DNA of 64,000 bases, taken from contig CAWHAP010000007.1 of NCBI GenBank assembly GCA_963827335.1, positions 248,001 through 312,000 of the forward strand, written 5' to 3'. Every line of letters begins with the position of its first letter. The first letter of the stretch is position 1. This document shows, piece by piece, positions 1 to 8,213 of this stretch. The notes under the pieces are model-generated. The model saw only the letters and a list, made by a program, of their open reading frames with translations. It searched no databases and was not told where the DNA came from. Position numbers and translations under genes: made by a program. The DNA comes from DASQMT01 sp963827335. GTDB taxonomy: Bacteria; Actinomycetota; Thermoleophilia; Solirubrobacterales; Solirubrobacteraceae.

Positions 1-1
1 C

Positions 2-493
2 GCCGACCGCGTGCGCATGCTCCGCTTCCACGGCTCCTGGGACAAGGTCACCTACGAGCACGTGGGCTACAACTCGCGCCTCGACGAGCTGCAGGCGGCG
101 CTGCTGCGCGTCCAGCTCCCGCACCTGGAGCGCTGGGCGGACGGCCGTCGCGCCGCGGGCGCCCACTACGAGGCGGCGGGCCTGGGCGACGTCGTCGCGC
201 TCCCCCGCCCCGTCGACGGCACCGCGCCGGCCTGGCATCTCTACGTCGTGCGCAGCGAGCGCGCCGACGCGCTGGCCGCGGCGCTCGCCGCCGCCGGCCA
301 CGGCCAGAAGGCGTACTACCGCGTCCCGGTGCACCGCCAGCCGGCGATGGCGCCCTACGCGCCCGCGGGCGAGCTGCCCGGGACCGAGGAGGCGGCGCGC
401 ACCCACCTCGCGATCCCCCTGAGCCCGGTGCTCACGGCCGAGCAGGCCGAGGAGGTCGTGGCGGCGGCGCGGCTGGCGCTCGCGCCGGTCTAG
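2..493 (+). CDS. DegT/DnrJ/EryC1 sugar aminotransferase (5' truncated)
   Basis: This is the C-terminal third of a PLP-dependent nucleotide-sugar aminotransferase; the reading frame is open at the left edge, so the gene starts outside the window. The hallmark GYNSRLDELQAALL segment, which in this family follows the PLP-lysine loop, is encoded at about 65-106. The active-site lysine itself would lie upstream of the window. Family members transfer an amino group from glutamate to a keto-sugar nucleotide. Its neighbours on the other strand are a Gfo/Idh oxidoreductase and a UDP-sugar 6-dehydrogenase. That trio matches the known WlbC-WlbA-WbpA route to a 2,3-diamino-uronic acid, although the exact substrate is inferred. 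The gene converges on the oxidoreductase with a 27-base gap. Confidence 0.9.
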   Translation, partial: ADRVRMLRFHGSWDKVTYEHVGYNSRLDELQAALLRVQLPHLERWADGRRAAGAHYEAAGLGDVVALPRPVDGTAPAWHLYVVRSERADALAAALAAAGHGQKAYYRVPVHRQPAMAPYAPAGELPGTEEAARTHLAIPLSPVLTAEQAEEVVAAARLALAPV

Positions 494-520
494 CGTTCTC
501 CGCCATCACGCGAGCGGAGA

Positions 521-1510
521 CTACCCCCGCCGCGTCGCGTCGAGGTCCTGCTGCAGGCGCTCGAGGACGCGCACCACGCGCAGGCCGCTCTCGCCGTCCG
601 ACAGCGGCGTGCGCCCCTCGCGGATGCACTCGACGAAGTGCGCGCACTCGAGCCGCAGCGGCTCGGCCGGGGGGATCATCGGCGACCACAGGTCGCCCGA
701 GCGGGTGATGTACTCGCCGTAGGAGTCGACCTTCTCGTCGAAGCCCTTGTCGTAGACGGTCAGCTTCCCCTCGACGGCCATGTCGTCGAACGTCGCCATC
801 CGGGTCGCGCCGACGACGGTGAAGCGCCGCTCCTTGTGCGGGTCCAGCCACGACAGGTGCAGGTGCGCCGACAGCCCGGACGGGAAGCGCATGAAGGCGA
901 ACACGACGTCCTCGACGGGCGGGTGCATGTACGCCTCGCCGCGCGCGGACAGCTCGTGCGGCTCCTCGTCGGCCAGGTGCAGGAGCACGGACACGTCGTG
1001 CGCGCCGAGGCTCCACAGGGCGTTCTCGTCCGCGCGCAGCTGGCCGAGGTTGAGGCGGTTGCCGTAGATGTAGCGGATCTCGCCCAGGTCGCCGGACTCC
1101 ACGAGCGCCTTCAGGCGCGTCACGCCCGGGTGGTACTGGAGCAGGTGCCCGACCATGAGGATGCGGCCGGCGGCGCGCGCCGCGGCCACCGCGCGCTCGG
1201 CGTCGGCGACGGACTGGGCGAGCGGCTTCTCGACGAAGCAGTGCTTGCCCGCCTCCAGCACGCGGACGGCGAGGTCGGCATGCGTGGGCACGGGCGTGGC
1301 GAGCACGACGGCGTCGAGCCCCGGATCGGCCAGCAGGTCCTCGAGGTCGCCGCTGCGACGCGCCTGGGGGAACGCGGCGCCGACGCGGTCGCGCACCTCC
1401 GCGCGGGCGTCGCAGAGCCAGGTCAGCTCGGCGCCCGGCAGCGCCGCGAGGTTGCGCGCCAGGTTCGGGCCCCAGTAGCCGAGCCCCGCGACGCCGACGG
1501 CGACGGTCAC
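521..1510 (-). CDS. Gfo/Idh/MocA family oxidoreductase (WlbA-like)
   Basis: This is an NAD(P)-dependent sugar oxidoreductase of 329 residues. The N-terminal Rossmann fold shows GLGYWG at residues 9-14, and the family EKP motif lies at 94-96. The segment GHLLQYHP follows, as is typical of members acting on UDP-sugar uronates. The chosen start is GTG at 1510, which overlaps the stop of the upstream dehydrogenase in a GTGA arrangement, so the two genes are probably translationally coupled. A long open frame upstream of this start is a shadow of the dehydrogenase. A role oxidising C3 of UDP-GlcNAcA, as in WlbA, is inferred from the neighbouring dehydrogenase and aminotransferase. Another sugar substrate is possible. 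Confidence 0.9.
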   Translation of the reverse strand: MTVAVGVAGLGYWGPNLARNLAALPGAELTWLCDARAEVRDRVGAAFPQARRSGDLEDLLADPGLDAVVLATPVPTHADLAVRVLEAGKHCFVEKPLAQSVADAERAVAAARAAGRILMVGHLLQYHPGVTRLKALVESGDLGEIRYIYGNRLNLGQLRADENALWSLGAHDVSVLLHLADEEPHELSARGEAYMHPPVEDVVFAFMRFPSGLSAHLHLSWLDPHKERRFTVVGATRMATFDDMAVEGKLTVYDKGFDEKVDSYGEYITRSGDLWSPMIPPAEPLRLECAHFVECIREGRTPLSDGESGLRVVRVLERLQQDLDATRRG

Positions 1511-2769
1511 GTGGCGGGCGCGCGCAGGGCCGCGATCTCGCTGACGTAGCCGAAGACCTGGGCGGCGCCGAACGCGTTCCACGGGTCCACGACCAGGCAG
1601 TCGCCCGCCCCGTGGAGCGCGATCGCCGCGAGCGCGTCGGGGTGCGAGTACGCGGAGTGGTTCGTGGCGACGACGACGACCTCGGCGCCCTGCGTGACCT
1701 CCTCGAACGACGCGGTCGGCGTCGCCACGACGGGGTCGTGCACCGCGACGTCGGCCAGCTCGCGCTCGAGCAGGCGGATCAGCTTGTGCGAGAGCGAGTC
1801 GCGCTCGTCGTCCGTGTCGCCCTTGAAGGCGAGCCCGAGCACGGCGACCTTGCGGTCGCGCAGGTCGCCCAGGCGCCGCTTGATCCCCTCCACGAGGAAC
1901 AGCGGCACGCTCTCGTGCACGCGCGAGACGGCGAGCAGCATGCCGGGCGCGTTCGAGCGCTCCTCGGAGAAGGCGAAGTCCTTGCGCAGGCAGGTGCCGG
2001 CGGTGAAGCCGGGCTGCGCGATGCCGCCGCGGGGGTAGTCGCGGTTGATCAGGTCGATCACCTCGAACACGTTCGCCCCGTAGCGCTCGCAGTCCATCAT
2101 CAGGAGGTTCGGGAGCGCGAACGTGGCGTAGCGCAGGATGTTCGCCCAGATCTTCGCCAGCTCGGCCTGCACGGGCGAGGTCTGCACGACGGGCGCGCCG
2201 AGCACCGAGAACAGCGCCGCGGCGCGCTCCCCGGAGGCCGCGCCGACGCCGCCGACGATGCACGGCAGCGTGCCGATCTCGGCCATGAAGCGGTCGGCCG
2301 CGATGCGCTCGGGCACGTGCGCGACGAACAGGTCCTCGCCGGCCCGGAACCCGCGCTGCTTCTCGAGGTAGCCCGCGACGAACTCCGTCGTGTGCGGGGC
2401 GACGGTCGAGCGCAGGACGAGCAGCTGGCCCTCGCGCAGGTGCGGCAGCAGCGTGTCGAGCACCGTGCGGATGTCCGACATGTCGATCTCGATGTGCGAG
2501 AACGTCGGCGTGCCGAGCGTGAGCACGATCGCGTCGGCCTGCGCGGCGTCCGCGGCCAGCTCGGACAGCTGCAGCGCGCCCGACGCGATGGCGCGGGCCA
2601 GCGGCGCCTCGGTGTCGGGCTCCTTGAACGGCATCTTCCCCGCGCCGACGGTCGCGATGCGCTCGGCGTCCTTGTCGACGCCGATCACCGACAGCCCGTG
2701 GTCGGCGAAGGTGATGGCCAGCGGGAGGCCGACGCGGCCCAGCCCGATCACGGCGACGTCGTAGGACAT
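1507..2769 (-). CDS. UDP-sugar 6-dehydrogenase (UDP-GlcNAc/ManNAc or UDP-Glc type)
   Basis: This 420-residue protein belongs to the UDP-glucose/GDP-mannose dehydrogenase family, which oxidises the C6 alcohol of a nucleotide sugar to a carboxylate in two NAD-dependent steps. The dinucleotide-binding GLGRVG is at residues 9-14. The family lysine lies in LAKIWAN at about 206. The catalytic cysteine is at about 260 in GFTAGTCLRKD, a variant of the usual GxGGHC context. The C-terminal UDP-binding domain contains VLGLAFKGDTDD. The ATG start at 2769 is preceded by its own TAGTCT hexamer. The gene is coupled to the downstream oxidoreductase by a GTGA overlap. Context favours UDP-GlcNAc as the substrate, but UDP-glucose cannot be excluded. 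Confidence 0.9.
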   Translation of the reverse strand: MSYDVAVIGLGRVGLPLAITFADHGLSVIGVDKDAERIATVGAGKMPFKEPDTEAPLARAIASGALQLSELAADAAQADAIVLTLGTPTFSHIEIDMSDIRTVLDTLLPHLREGQLLVLRSTVAPHTTEFVAGYLEKQRGFRAGEDLFVAHVPERIAADRFMAEIGTLPCIVGGVGAASGERAAALFSVLGAPVVQTSPVQAELAKIWANILRYATFALPNLLMMDCERYGANVFEVIDLINRDYPRGGIAQPGFTAGTCLRKDFAFSEERSNAPGMLLAVSRVHESVPLFLVEGIKRRLGDLRDRKVAVLGLAFKGDTDDERDSLSHKLIRLLERELADVAVHDPVVATPTASFEEVTQGAEVVVVATNHSAYSHPDALAAIALHGAGDCLVVDPWNAFGAAQVFGYVSEIAALRAPAT

Positions 2770-2777
2770 GGACCGTG

Positions 2778-2783
2778 AGACTA
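2778..2783 (-). promoter_or_regulatory. -10-like TAGTCT fused to an upstream stop codon
   Basis: TAGTCT ends 8 nt before the ATG of the UDP-sugar dehydrogenase. Its first three bases are the TAG stop of the propeller gene. The spacing predicts transcription starting at or next to the start codon. Confidence 0.5.
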
Positions 2784-4004
2784 GCCGCACATCACGAAGC
2801 GCTTGGACACCGTCTTGCGGTGCAGGCGCCGCGAGCCCTTGCGGGTGTAGACCGCCCGCGCGTACACCCGCCCGGTGGTGCCGGCCGGGCGGTGGAGCGG
2901 CAGGCGCCGGACGTAGGGCCTGCGGCGGTCGGCGCGGCGCGGCCCGCGCTTGACGAAGAACACGACCTTGCGGACGCGCGGGCGGGCCTTCCCGGTGCGC
3001 TTGCGGATCTTCAGGCTGACCTTGATCCTGCCACCGGGCGGCGTGCAGCGGTCGCCCGTCGACAGCTTCGCGAGGCCGTCCGCCGCGGGCGGCGGCGGGG
3101 GCGCCGGCAGCGCCACCGGCCCGAAGTCCGTCCACGGGCCCCAGCCCACCCCGCCCTGGAAGACCTTGGCCACGAGGTTCGCGTCCTTGCGCGCGAAGAT
3201 CGCGAGATGGCCCGGCTCGTCGGCGACCGCGGCCGGCGCGGAGTCGATCGCCGAGGGATCGACCCGGCCCCAGTCGAGCCAGCCCGTCGCGCCCGTCCAC
3301 GAGCGCTGGTACAGCGCCGAGTCGACGCCGCGGACGAACACGTCGACGAGGTTCTGCATGCGGCTGTACGCGGCCGGCGCGCCGAGCAGCGAGCCGCCGA
3401 GCGCGGCCCACTCGCGCCAGGCGGACCCGTCCCAGGCCTTCTGCACCAGCTGGCCGTCCGCGCCGCGGGCCCACACGTTCAGGACCCCGGGATCCTGCGA
3501 GTTGAGCGACGGCGCGCTCGTGAGGTTGCCGCCGAGGTTCGCCCACCCCGTCCAGCCCGACCCGGGGACGTACGCCTTGTGGTGGATCGCGTTGTCGGTG
3601 CCGCGGACCGCCAGGTCGAGGTACGGCGTCCCCAGGCGCGCGACGGCGGCCGGCGCCGAGCTCGCGACGCCGCCGAGCGACCGCCAGCCCGACCAGTCAC
3701 GCCCCTTCAGCACGTTCTCGTAGACGGCGAGGTCCGCTCCGACGACGAACGCGTGCAGGTCGCCTTCGTAGGCCGCGAGGGCCGGGCCCGACGACGTCTC
3801 GCCGCCGAGCGACGCCCACGGGGTCCAGGCGCCGCCGGCGAGGTGGCGCTCGTAGATCGCCCCGCCGGCGCCGCGGACGAGGACGGTCATGTCCCCCGGC
3901 CCGCGTGACGCCGCCGCCGGGTTGTCGTCGTACACGTCGGCGCGGGCCGTCCCCGCGCACGCCAGGATGACCGCGAGGGCCAGCGCCGGCGCGAGGCGCT
4001 TCAC
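2781..4004 (-). CDS. Secreted PLL/DUF346-like beta-propeller with basic C-terminal domain
   Basis: This exported protein of 407 residues has a signal peptide at about 1-23 ending ACAGTARA. Residues of about 25-300 form six or so repeats of roughly 47 residues with the pattern V-x-x-x-W-x-x-W-x-x-LGG, typical of PLL-like/DUF346 sugar-binding propellers. After a proline-rich linker, residues 314-407 form a basic domain with one cysteine near each end (CTPPGGR, VVFF, GPRRAD, GRVYAR, KTVSKRF). The same domain ends the unrelated FG-GAP propeller at 60327-61514. The GTG start at 4004 overlaps the WecG-like gene stop as GTGA, so it sits in the glycan operon. A role as a surface lectin binding the glycan made here is inferred. 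Confidence 0.8.
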   Translation of the reverse strand: MKRLAPALALAVILACAGTARADVYDDNPAAASRGPGDMTVLVRGAGGAIYERHLAGGAWTPWASLGGETSSGPALAAYEGDLHAFVVGADLAVYENVLKGRDWSGWRSLGGVASSAPAAVARLGTPYLDLAVRGTDNAIHHKAYVPGSGWTGWANLGGNLTSAPSLNSQDPGVLNVWARGADGQLVQKAWDGSAWREWAALGGSLLGAPAAYSRMQNLVDVFVRGVDSALYQRSWTGATGWLDWGRVDPSAIDSAPAAVADEPGHLAIFARKDANLVAKVFQGGVGWGPWTDFGPVALPAPPPPPAADGLAKLSTGDRCTPPGGRIKVSLKIRKRTGKARPRVRKVVFFVKRGPRRADRRRPYVRRLPLHRPAGTTGRVYARAVYTRKGSRRLHRKTVSKRFVMCG

Positions 4005-4828
4005 CCGCGCCGCGCCCACCGGTGGCGGACGTACTGGCGCAGGAAGCCCAGCACGAATCGCGGGTTGTAGCGCAGGTAGCGCCGCCACAGCCGGCGCGGC
4101 TCCTGCACCAGCCGGAACGCCCACTCGAGCCCGAGGCGCTGCAGCGCGTCCGGCGCCTGCGGGACGAGCCCGGCGTGGAAGTCGAACGCGGCGCCGACGC
4201 CGACGAGCACCGGCGCGTCCAGCCGGTGGCGCATGCGCGCCATCCACTTCTCCTGCTTCGGGACGCCGATCCCGACCCACACGACGTCCGCGCCCGAGCG
4301 GTTGATCTCCGCCGCGAGCGCATCCTCCTCGTCGTCGGTGAGGGGGCGGAACGGGGGGCAGTGGCCGCCGACGATCCGCAGCCCCGGGTGGCGGAGGCGG
4401 AGGCGGCGCGCGAGCTCGGCGAGCGCGCCCTGGTTGCGGCCGCCGTAGAGGTAGAAGCGCTGTCCGGAGCGGGCCGCGGCCGCGCAGGCGCGATCCATCA
4501 GCTCAGGGCCGTAGACCCGGTCGTCGAGCCGGTGGCCGAGCGCGTTGAGGGCCCAGACGAGCGGCTGCCCGTCGGGCACCGTGTGCGTGGCGCCCAGTAC
4601 GGCGGCCCGCAGCGCCGGGTCCTCCCGGCAGGCCATCACGGTGTGGACGGCGGCCACGCACAGGTACTCGCGTGCGCCGGATCGCACGGCGGCGTCGATC
4701 CACGCGAGCGCGCCGTCGTAGTCCGTCAGGGCGAGGGGGATGCCGAGCAGCGTCTCGCTGGCGATCGGCGGGAGGGCGGCGACCGCCGCGGCCTCGGCGC
4801 GCTCGTCCGCCGCGTGGTCAACCCGCAT
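4001..4828 (-). CDS. WecG/TagA/CpsF family glycosyltransferase (GT26)
   Basis: The protein has 275 residues, of which about 25-250 are the GT26 fold. Family landmarks are visible: THTVPDGQPLVW, YGPELMD, FYLYGG, GGHCPPF and VGIGVPKQEKWM. Members transfer N-acetylmannosamine or a related sugar from a UDP donor to a lipid-linked acceptor, usually as the second sugar of a polymer or teichoic-acid linkage unit. The C-terminus (RRYLRYNPRFVLGF) has the aromatic and basic character linked to membrane association. The start overlaps the upstream methyltransferase stop by 11 bases and the stop overlaps the propeller gene, so three genes are coupled. The sugar specificity cannot be read from the sequence. 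Confidence 0.93.
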   Translation of the reverse strand: MRVDHAADERAEAAAVAALPPIASETLLGIPLALTDYDGALAWIDAAVRSGAREYLCVAAVHTVMACREDPALRAAVLGATHTVPDGQPLVWALNALGHRLDDRVYGPELMDRACAAAARSGQRFYLYGGRNQGALAELARRLRLRHPGLRIVGGHCPPFRPLTDDEEDALAAEINRSGADVVWVGIGVPKQEKWMARMRHRLDAPVLVGVGAAFDFHAGLVPQAPDALQRLGLEWAFRLVQEPRRLWRRYLRYNPRFVLGFLRQYVRHRWARRG

Positions 4829-5549
4829 GGCTCATCCTCGGCTCCGCGCCGGCCGCCGCGGCGGGGCGCTCCACCCGGTCGGCGATCGCCTCGACGTTCG
4901 TCGCGACCCGGGTCAGCCCCGGCGCGCGGGCGAGCGTGACGTTCGCGCGCCACACCACCTCGGTGGCCCGCCGGCGCCGGCCGATCGCGGTGAGGGGCAG
5001 CATGTTCGCCGGACGCAGCTCCCGGACCGCGAACCCGTGGCGCTCCAGGATGTCCCGGGCGGAGTCCTCCGTGTAGACCCGGTCGAGCGGGAGCTTGCCG
5101 TGGTAGTACAGCCCGAGCCGGCGCGCCAGCCACTCGAGGTAGGAGCGCCGGTTGGGCAGCTTGTAGACGTACAGACGGCCGCCGGGCGCGAGCACCCGGT
5201 GGATCTCGTCGAGCGAGGCGTCCGGATCGGCGACGTGCTCGAGCACGCCGCACGAGAGCACCGCGTCGAACGTGCCGTCGCCGTAGGGCAGCGCGACCGG
5301 GTCGGGGCTGTGGTCGACCTCGGCGTCCGCGTGGTTGAGAGGGCGCCGTCCCGCGGGGGCGTCGGGCTCGTAGTCGTAGGCCGTCACGCGGATGCCGTGG
5401 TCCATCAGCCGGGCGGTCATCTGCCCGTGGCCGGCGCCCCAGTCCAGGACGTGCTGCGGCCGGTCGGCGGCGACGCGCCCGGCGATCGCGTCGTACTCGC
5501 GCCCCTGCGGGCCCGACTCGACGTTGGCTTTCATCTGCACGGGCGGCAT
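4818..5549 (-). CDS. Class I SAM-dependent methyltransferase
   Basis: This is a methyltransferase of about 243 residues. The SAM-binding motif is VLDWGAGHGQ at residues 34-43, and the acidic post-II region and FDAVLSCGVLEHV are both visible. The LEHV element is typical of Methyltransf_11/25 enzymes that modify small molecules or glycans. Two starts are possible, ATG at 5549 and ATG at 5534. Neither has a clear ribosome site, and I chose the longer form because it keeps MPPVQ. It is the first gene of a five-gene minus-strand run that ends with the Gfo/Idh gene. The acceptor is unknown, but its position beside a WecG-type transferase suggests a sugar. Confidence 0.82.
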   Translation of the reverse strand: MPPVQMKANVESGPQGREYDAIAGRVAADRPQHVLDWGAGHGQMTARLMDHGIRVTAYDYEPDAPAGRRPLNHADAEVDHSPDPVALPYGDGTFDAVLSCGVLEHVADPDASLDEIHRVLAPGGRLYVYKLPNRRSYLEWLARRLGLYYHGKLPLDRVYTEDSARDILERHGFAVRELRPANMLPLTAIGRRRRATEVVWRANVTLARAPGLTRVATNVEAIADRVERPAAAAGAEPRMSHAG

Positions 5550-5653
5550 GCTCAGCGCAATCAACCGCGCGGGGCAGCGCAAAGTTGCGCGATTGGCCTC
5601 CGCCGGTGGCGCACAGGGTGGCACACGGGCCGATCGGCGCCCCGGGCCGCCTC

Positions 5654-5659
5654 TAGACT
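5654..5659 (+). promoter_or_regulatory. -10-like TAGACT for leaderless start
   Basis: TAGACT stands exactly 7 nt before the GTG at 5667, the distance at which transcription would begin on the start codon. No ribosome site is present and I see no convincing -35 box. Confidence 0.55.
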
Positions 5660-5666
5660 GCCGCCC

Positions 5667-6443
5667 GTGTCCGACCCCGCCATCCCGTCGCGGCTGCGGT
5701 CCGTGCTGGCGCGTCCCCGGGCCTTCCGCGCCGCCCGCCTGGCGTACCGCGCCGCGCAGCGCGCGACGGTCGGCGTCCGGCGCGCCTACTACCTCGAGGG
5801 CCGCGGCCGCGGGGTGATCGGCCGGCTGCCGATGGCGCTCCGCACGGGCCTCGGGCTCGACGACGAGACGGCGATCGGCAGCCGCAAGATCGAGATCGGC
5901 GGCGGCCCGCACGCCCAGGCCGGCTACCTGCACGTCGACATCGACCCGGGCGCGCACCACCTGGAATGGAAGGCGCCGGCGTGGGCCCTGCCGCTGCCCG
6001 ACGCCTGGGCGAGCGAGATCGTCGCGGTCCACGCGCTCGAGCACGTCGAGCCCGCGCGCCTCGTCGAGACGCTGGCCGAGTGGCGGCGGGTGCTCCAGCC
6101 GGGCGGGCGCGTGCAGGTGCACGTGCCCAACGGGCCGGCGCTGTTCGAGGCCTTCGTCTCGCTGCCGGTCGAGAAGAAGTGGCCCGTCATGGGCTCGCTG
6201 CTCGGCATGTACTGCGGCCCCGGCGTGCGCGACCCGCGCGGGCTCGCGCTCCGGTCCGACCATCAGCTGATCCTGGACGAGCCGCTGCTGCGGTGGGCGC
6301 TCGAGGCGGCGGGCATGACCGACGTCCGCGACCTCACGGACGAGGTGCGCGACCGTCACGACGAGGGCTGGCGGGAGCTCGTGCCGCACTACTCGCTGAT
6401 CGCCGAGGCCCGCCGGCCCGCGGCGGCGGCGCCGCGCGGATGA
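5667..6443 (+). CDS. Class I SAM-dependent methyltransferase
   Basis: This 258-residue protein has the SAM-binding core IEIGGG at residues 75-80, followed by HVDID. The HALEHVEPARLVETL and LQPGGRVQVHVPN motifs are those of Methyltransf_11-type enzymes. A basic N-terminal stretch of about 60 residues precedes the domain. The GTG start is supported by the TAGACT hexamer 7 nt upstream; longer frames to the left are antisense to the divergent methyltransferase. Its stop overlaps the next glycosyltransferase start as ATGA. The target is probably a sugar of the local glycan, inferred from context. Confidence 0.85.
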   Translation: MSDPAIPSRLRSVLARPRAFRAARLAYRAAQRATVGVRRAYYLEGRGRGVIGRLPMALRTGLGLDDETAIGSRKIEIGGGPHAQAGYLHVDIDPGAHHLEWKAPAWALPLPDAWASEIVAVHALEHVEPARLVETLAEWRRVLQPGGRVQVHVPNGPALFEAFVSLPVEKKWPVMGSLLGMYCGPGVRDPRGLALRSDHQLILDEPLLRWALEAAGMTDVRDLTDEVRDRHDEGWRELVPHYSLIAEARRPAAAAPRG

Positions 6444-7357
6444 CGCCGCTGCTGAGCGTCGGGATCCCCGCATACGACCGGCCCGCGGAGCTCGAGCGCG
6501 CGGTGCGGTCGGCGCTGGCCCAGGACGTCGGCGACCTCGAGGTGGTCGTCTCCGACGACGCGAGCCCGGACCCGGAGGTGGCGCGCACCGGGGAGCGGCT
6601 CGCGCGCGAGGACCCGCGCGTCCGCTTCACGCGCCGGCCGCGCAACCTCGGGCACGCCGGCAACTACCGGTGGGTCGTGCAGGCGGCGCGCGGCGAGTTC
6701 TTCATGTGGCTCTCCGACGACGACTGGCTCGACCCGGCCTACGCCCGGCGCTGCCTCGAGGCGCTGCGGGACCGCCCCGGCCGCGTCCTCGTCGCCGGCC
6801 TCGCGCGCTATCACCGCGACGGCGCCCACGTCGTCGACGAGCGGCCGATCGACCTCACGTCGGCGCGGCCGGCCGTCCGCGTCGTCCGCTACTTCTGGCG
6901 CGTGAACATGAACGGGCCGCTGTTCGGCGTGGCACGCCGGGAGGACCTGCTGGCCACGCCGTTCCGCGAGGCCGTCGGCGGCGACTGGCTGCTCGTCGCG
7001 GCGATGGCCGCGCGCGGCGAGGTCCGGACGCTGCCCGACGTGCACGTGCACCGCTCCCTGTCCGGGCTCGGCGGCGACCAGGTGCGGCTCGCGCGCTCGT
7101 TCGGCCTGCGTGGCTTCCGGGCGCGCCACCACCACCTGCTCGTGGCCTGGACGGTGGCCCGCGACGTCGGCTGGCGCGACCCCTCCTACGCGCACGTCGC
7201 CCGCCCGGCCCGCCTCGCCGCCGGCGCCCTCTCCGGCGTCGCCGTCGTGCTGCGGTTCCCGGGCCTGGCCCTGCTGCGGGCGGCCGGCCTCGGCGGCCTC
7301 GAGCGGCGCGCGATCGCCTGGGTCCGCGCCCGCGACCGGGTGCGAGCGAAGCGGTGA
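6440..7357 (+). CDS. Family 2 glycosyltransferase
   Basis: This GT-A fold transferase has 305 residues. The N-terminal nucleotide-binding segment is LLSVGIPAYDRPAEL, followed by VVVSDDASPD at about 36-44. The metal-binding DDD is at 93-95 in LSDDDWLD. The C-terminal 80 residues include a hydrophobic stretch (LAAGALSGVAVVLRF, LALLRAAGL) that may lie on the membrane. The start overlaps the methyltransferase stop as ATGA. The donor and acceptor sugars are unknown. Confidence 0.9.
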   Translation: MTPLLSVGIPAYDRPAELERAVRSALAQDVGDLEVVVSDDASPDPEVARTGERLAREDPRVRFTRRPRNLGHAGNYRWVVQAARGEFFMWLSDDDWLDPAYARRCLEALRDRPGRVLVAGLARYHRDGAHVVDERPIDLTSARPAVRVVRYFWRVNMNGPLFGVARREDLLATPFREAVGGDWLLVAAMAARGEVRTLPDVHVHRSLSGLGGDQVRLARSFGLRGFRARHHHLLVAWTVARDVGWRDPSYAHVARPARLAAGALSGVAVVLRFPGLALLRAAGLGGLERRAIAWVRARDRVRAKR

Positions 7358-7400
7358 CGAGCGGAGCCGAGGCCCCCGGCCGAGGGCGGAGCGAGGCAGA

Positions 7401-8213
7401 ATGAGTCCGGTGACGCTGTCCGCCGTGCTCGCCGTGCGCGACGAGGCCGAGATGCTGGAGGGCGCGCTGCGCACGCTCGGGTTCTGCGACGAGATCGTCG
7501 TCGTGGTCGACGACCGCACGACCGACGCCACCGCCGAGATCGCGCGCCGCCACACCGAGCACGTGCTGGTGCTCCCGTTCGCGGACTTCGCGACGTCCCG
7601 CAACGCGGGCATCGCGGAGGCGACCGGCGACTGGATCCTGCACGTCGACGCCGACGAGCGGATCACCCCGGCCCTCGCGCGCGAGATCCGCGCGGCGCTC
7701 GACCGCGGCGGCGACGCGCTCGCGTACCGCTTCCCGACGATCAACTTCTTCTGGGGCCGCCGGATGGAGCACGGCGGCTGGGCGGGGATGAACCAGGCCC
7801 GGCTCGTGCGCCGCGACCACGCGCGCTACGCGGGCCGCGTGCACGAGGACACCGCCGTGCCGCTGGACCGGATCGCCGAGCTGCAGGGGGAGCGCTGGCA
7901 CTTCTCGCACCGCTCGATCGAGGAGAACCTGCGCAAGGCGATCCACTACGGGCGGCTGGAGGCGCGCGACCTCTACGAGCAGGGCGCCCCGCGCGTGACG
8001 CCGCTGAGCTTCGTCCGCGCGCTCGCGCTCGAGTTCGGCCGGCGGATGGTGCGCCGCACGGGCTGGCGCGACGGGATGCCGGGGATCATCGAGGCGATCT
8101 TCCAGCCGTTCGCGCGCTTCTGCGCCCAGGTCATGCTGTGGGAGCTGCAGCAGGGCGACGCGATCCGGCGCCGCTACGAGTCGCTCGAGCGCGACGTCGC
8201 CGAGCGGCGCTGA
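7401..8213 (+). CDS. Family 2 glycosyltransferase (SunS/WaaE-like)
   Basis: The protein is 270 residues long. It starts SAVLAVRDEAEMLEGAL and carries DEIVVVVDDRTTD and the metal motif DAD at 83-85 in HVDADERI. Substrate-loop residues HEDT and WHFSHRS match LPS core beta-glucosyltransferase WaaE-like or SunS-like GT2 proteins. A GAGG element lies 8 nt before the ATG. The last 40 bases overlap, tail to tail, the end of the flippase gene on the opposite strand. The sugar transferred is not predictable from sequence alone. Confidence 0.88.
   Translation: MSPVTLSAVLAVRDEAEMLEGALRTLGFCDEIVVVVDDRTTDATAEIARRHTEHVLVLPFADFATSRNAGIAEATGDWILHVDADERITPALAREIRAALDRGGDALAYRFPTINFFWGRRMEHGGWAGMNQARLVRRDHARYAGRVHEDTAVPLDRIAELQGERWHFSHRSIEENLRKAIHYGRLEARDLYEQGAPRVTPLSFVRALALEFGRRMVRRTGWRDGMPGIIEAIFQPFARFCAQVMLWELQQGDAIRRRYESLERDVAERR

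Noticed and set aside
2264..3546. Upstream extensions of the oxidoreductase and dehydrogenase frames
   Set aside because: Frames open far upstream of 1510 and 2769, but the extra sequence is antisense-like Arg/Gly-rich translation, and the GTGA overlap and TAGTCT hexamer define better starts.
7340..7400. GAGCG-rich short repeats between two glycosyltransferase genes
   Set aside because: The stretch is only loosely repetitive, 43 bases of it are intergenic, and it gives no stable or conserved-looking structure beyond what GC-rich DNA would show.
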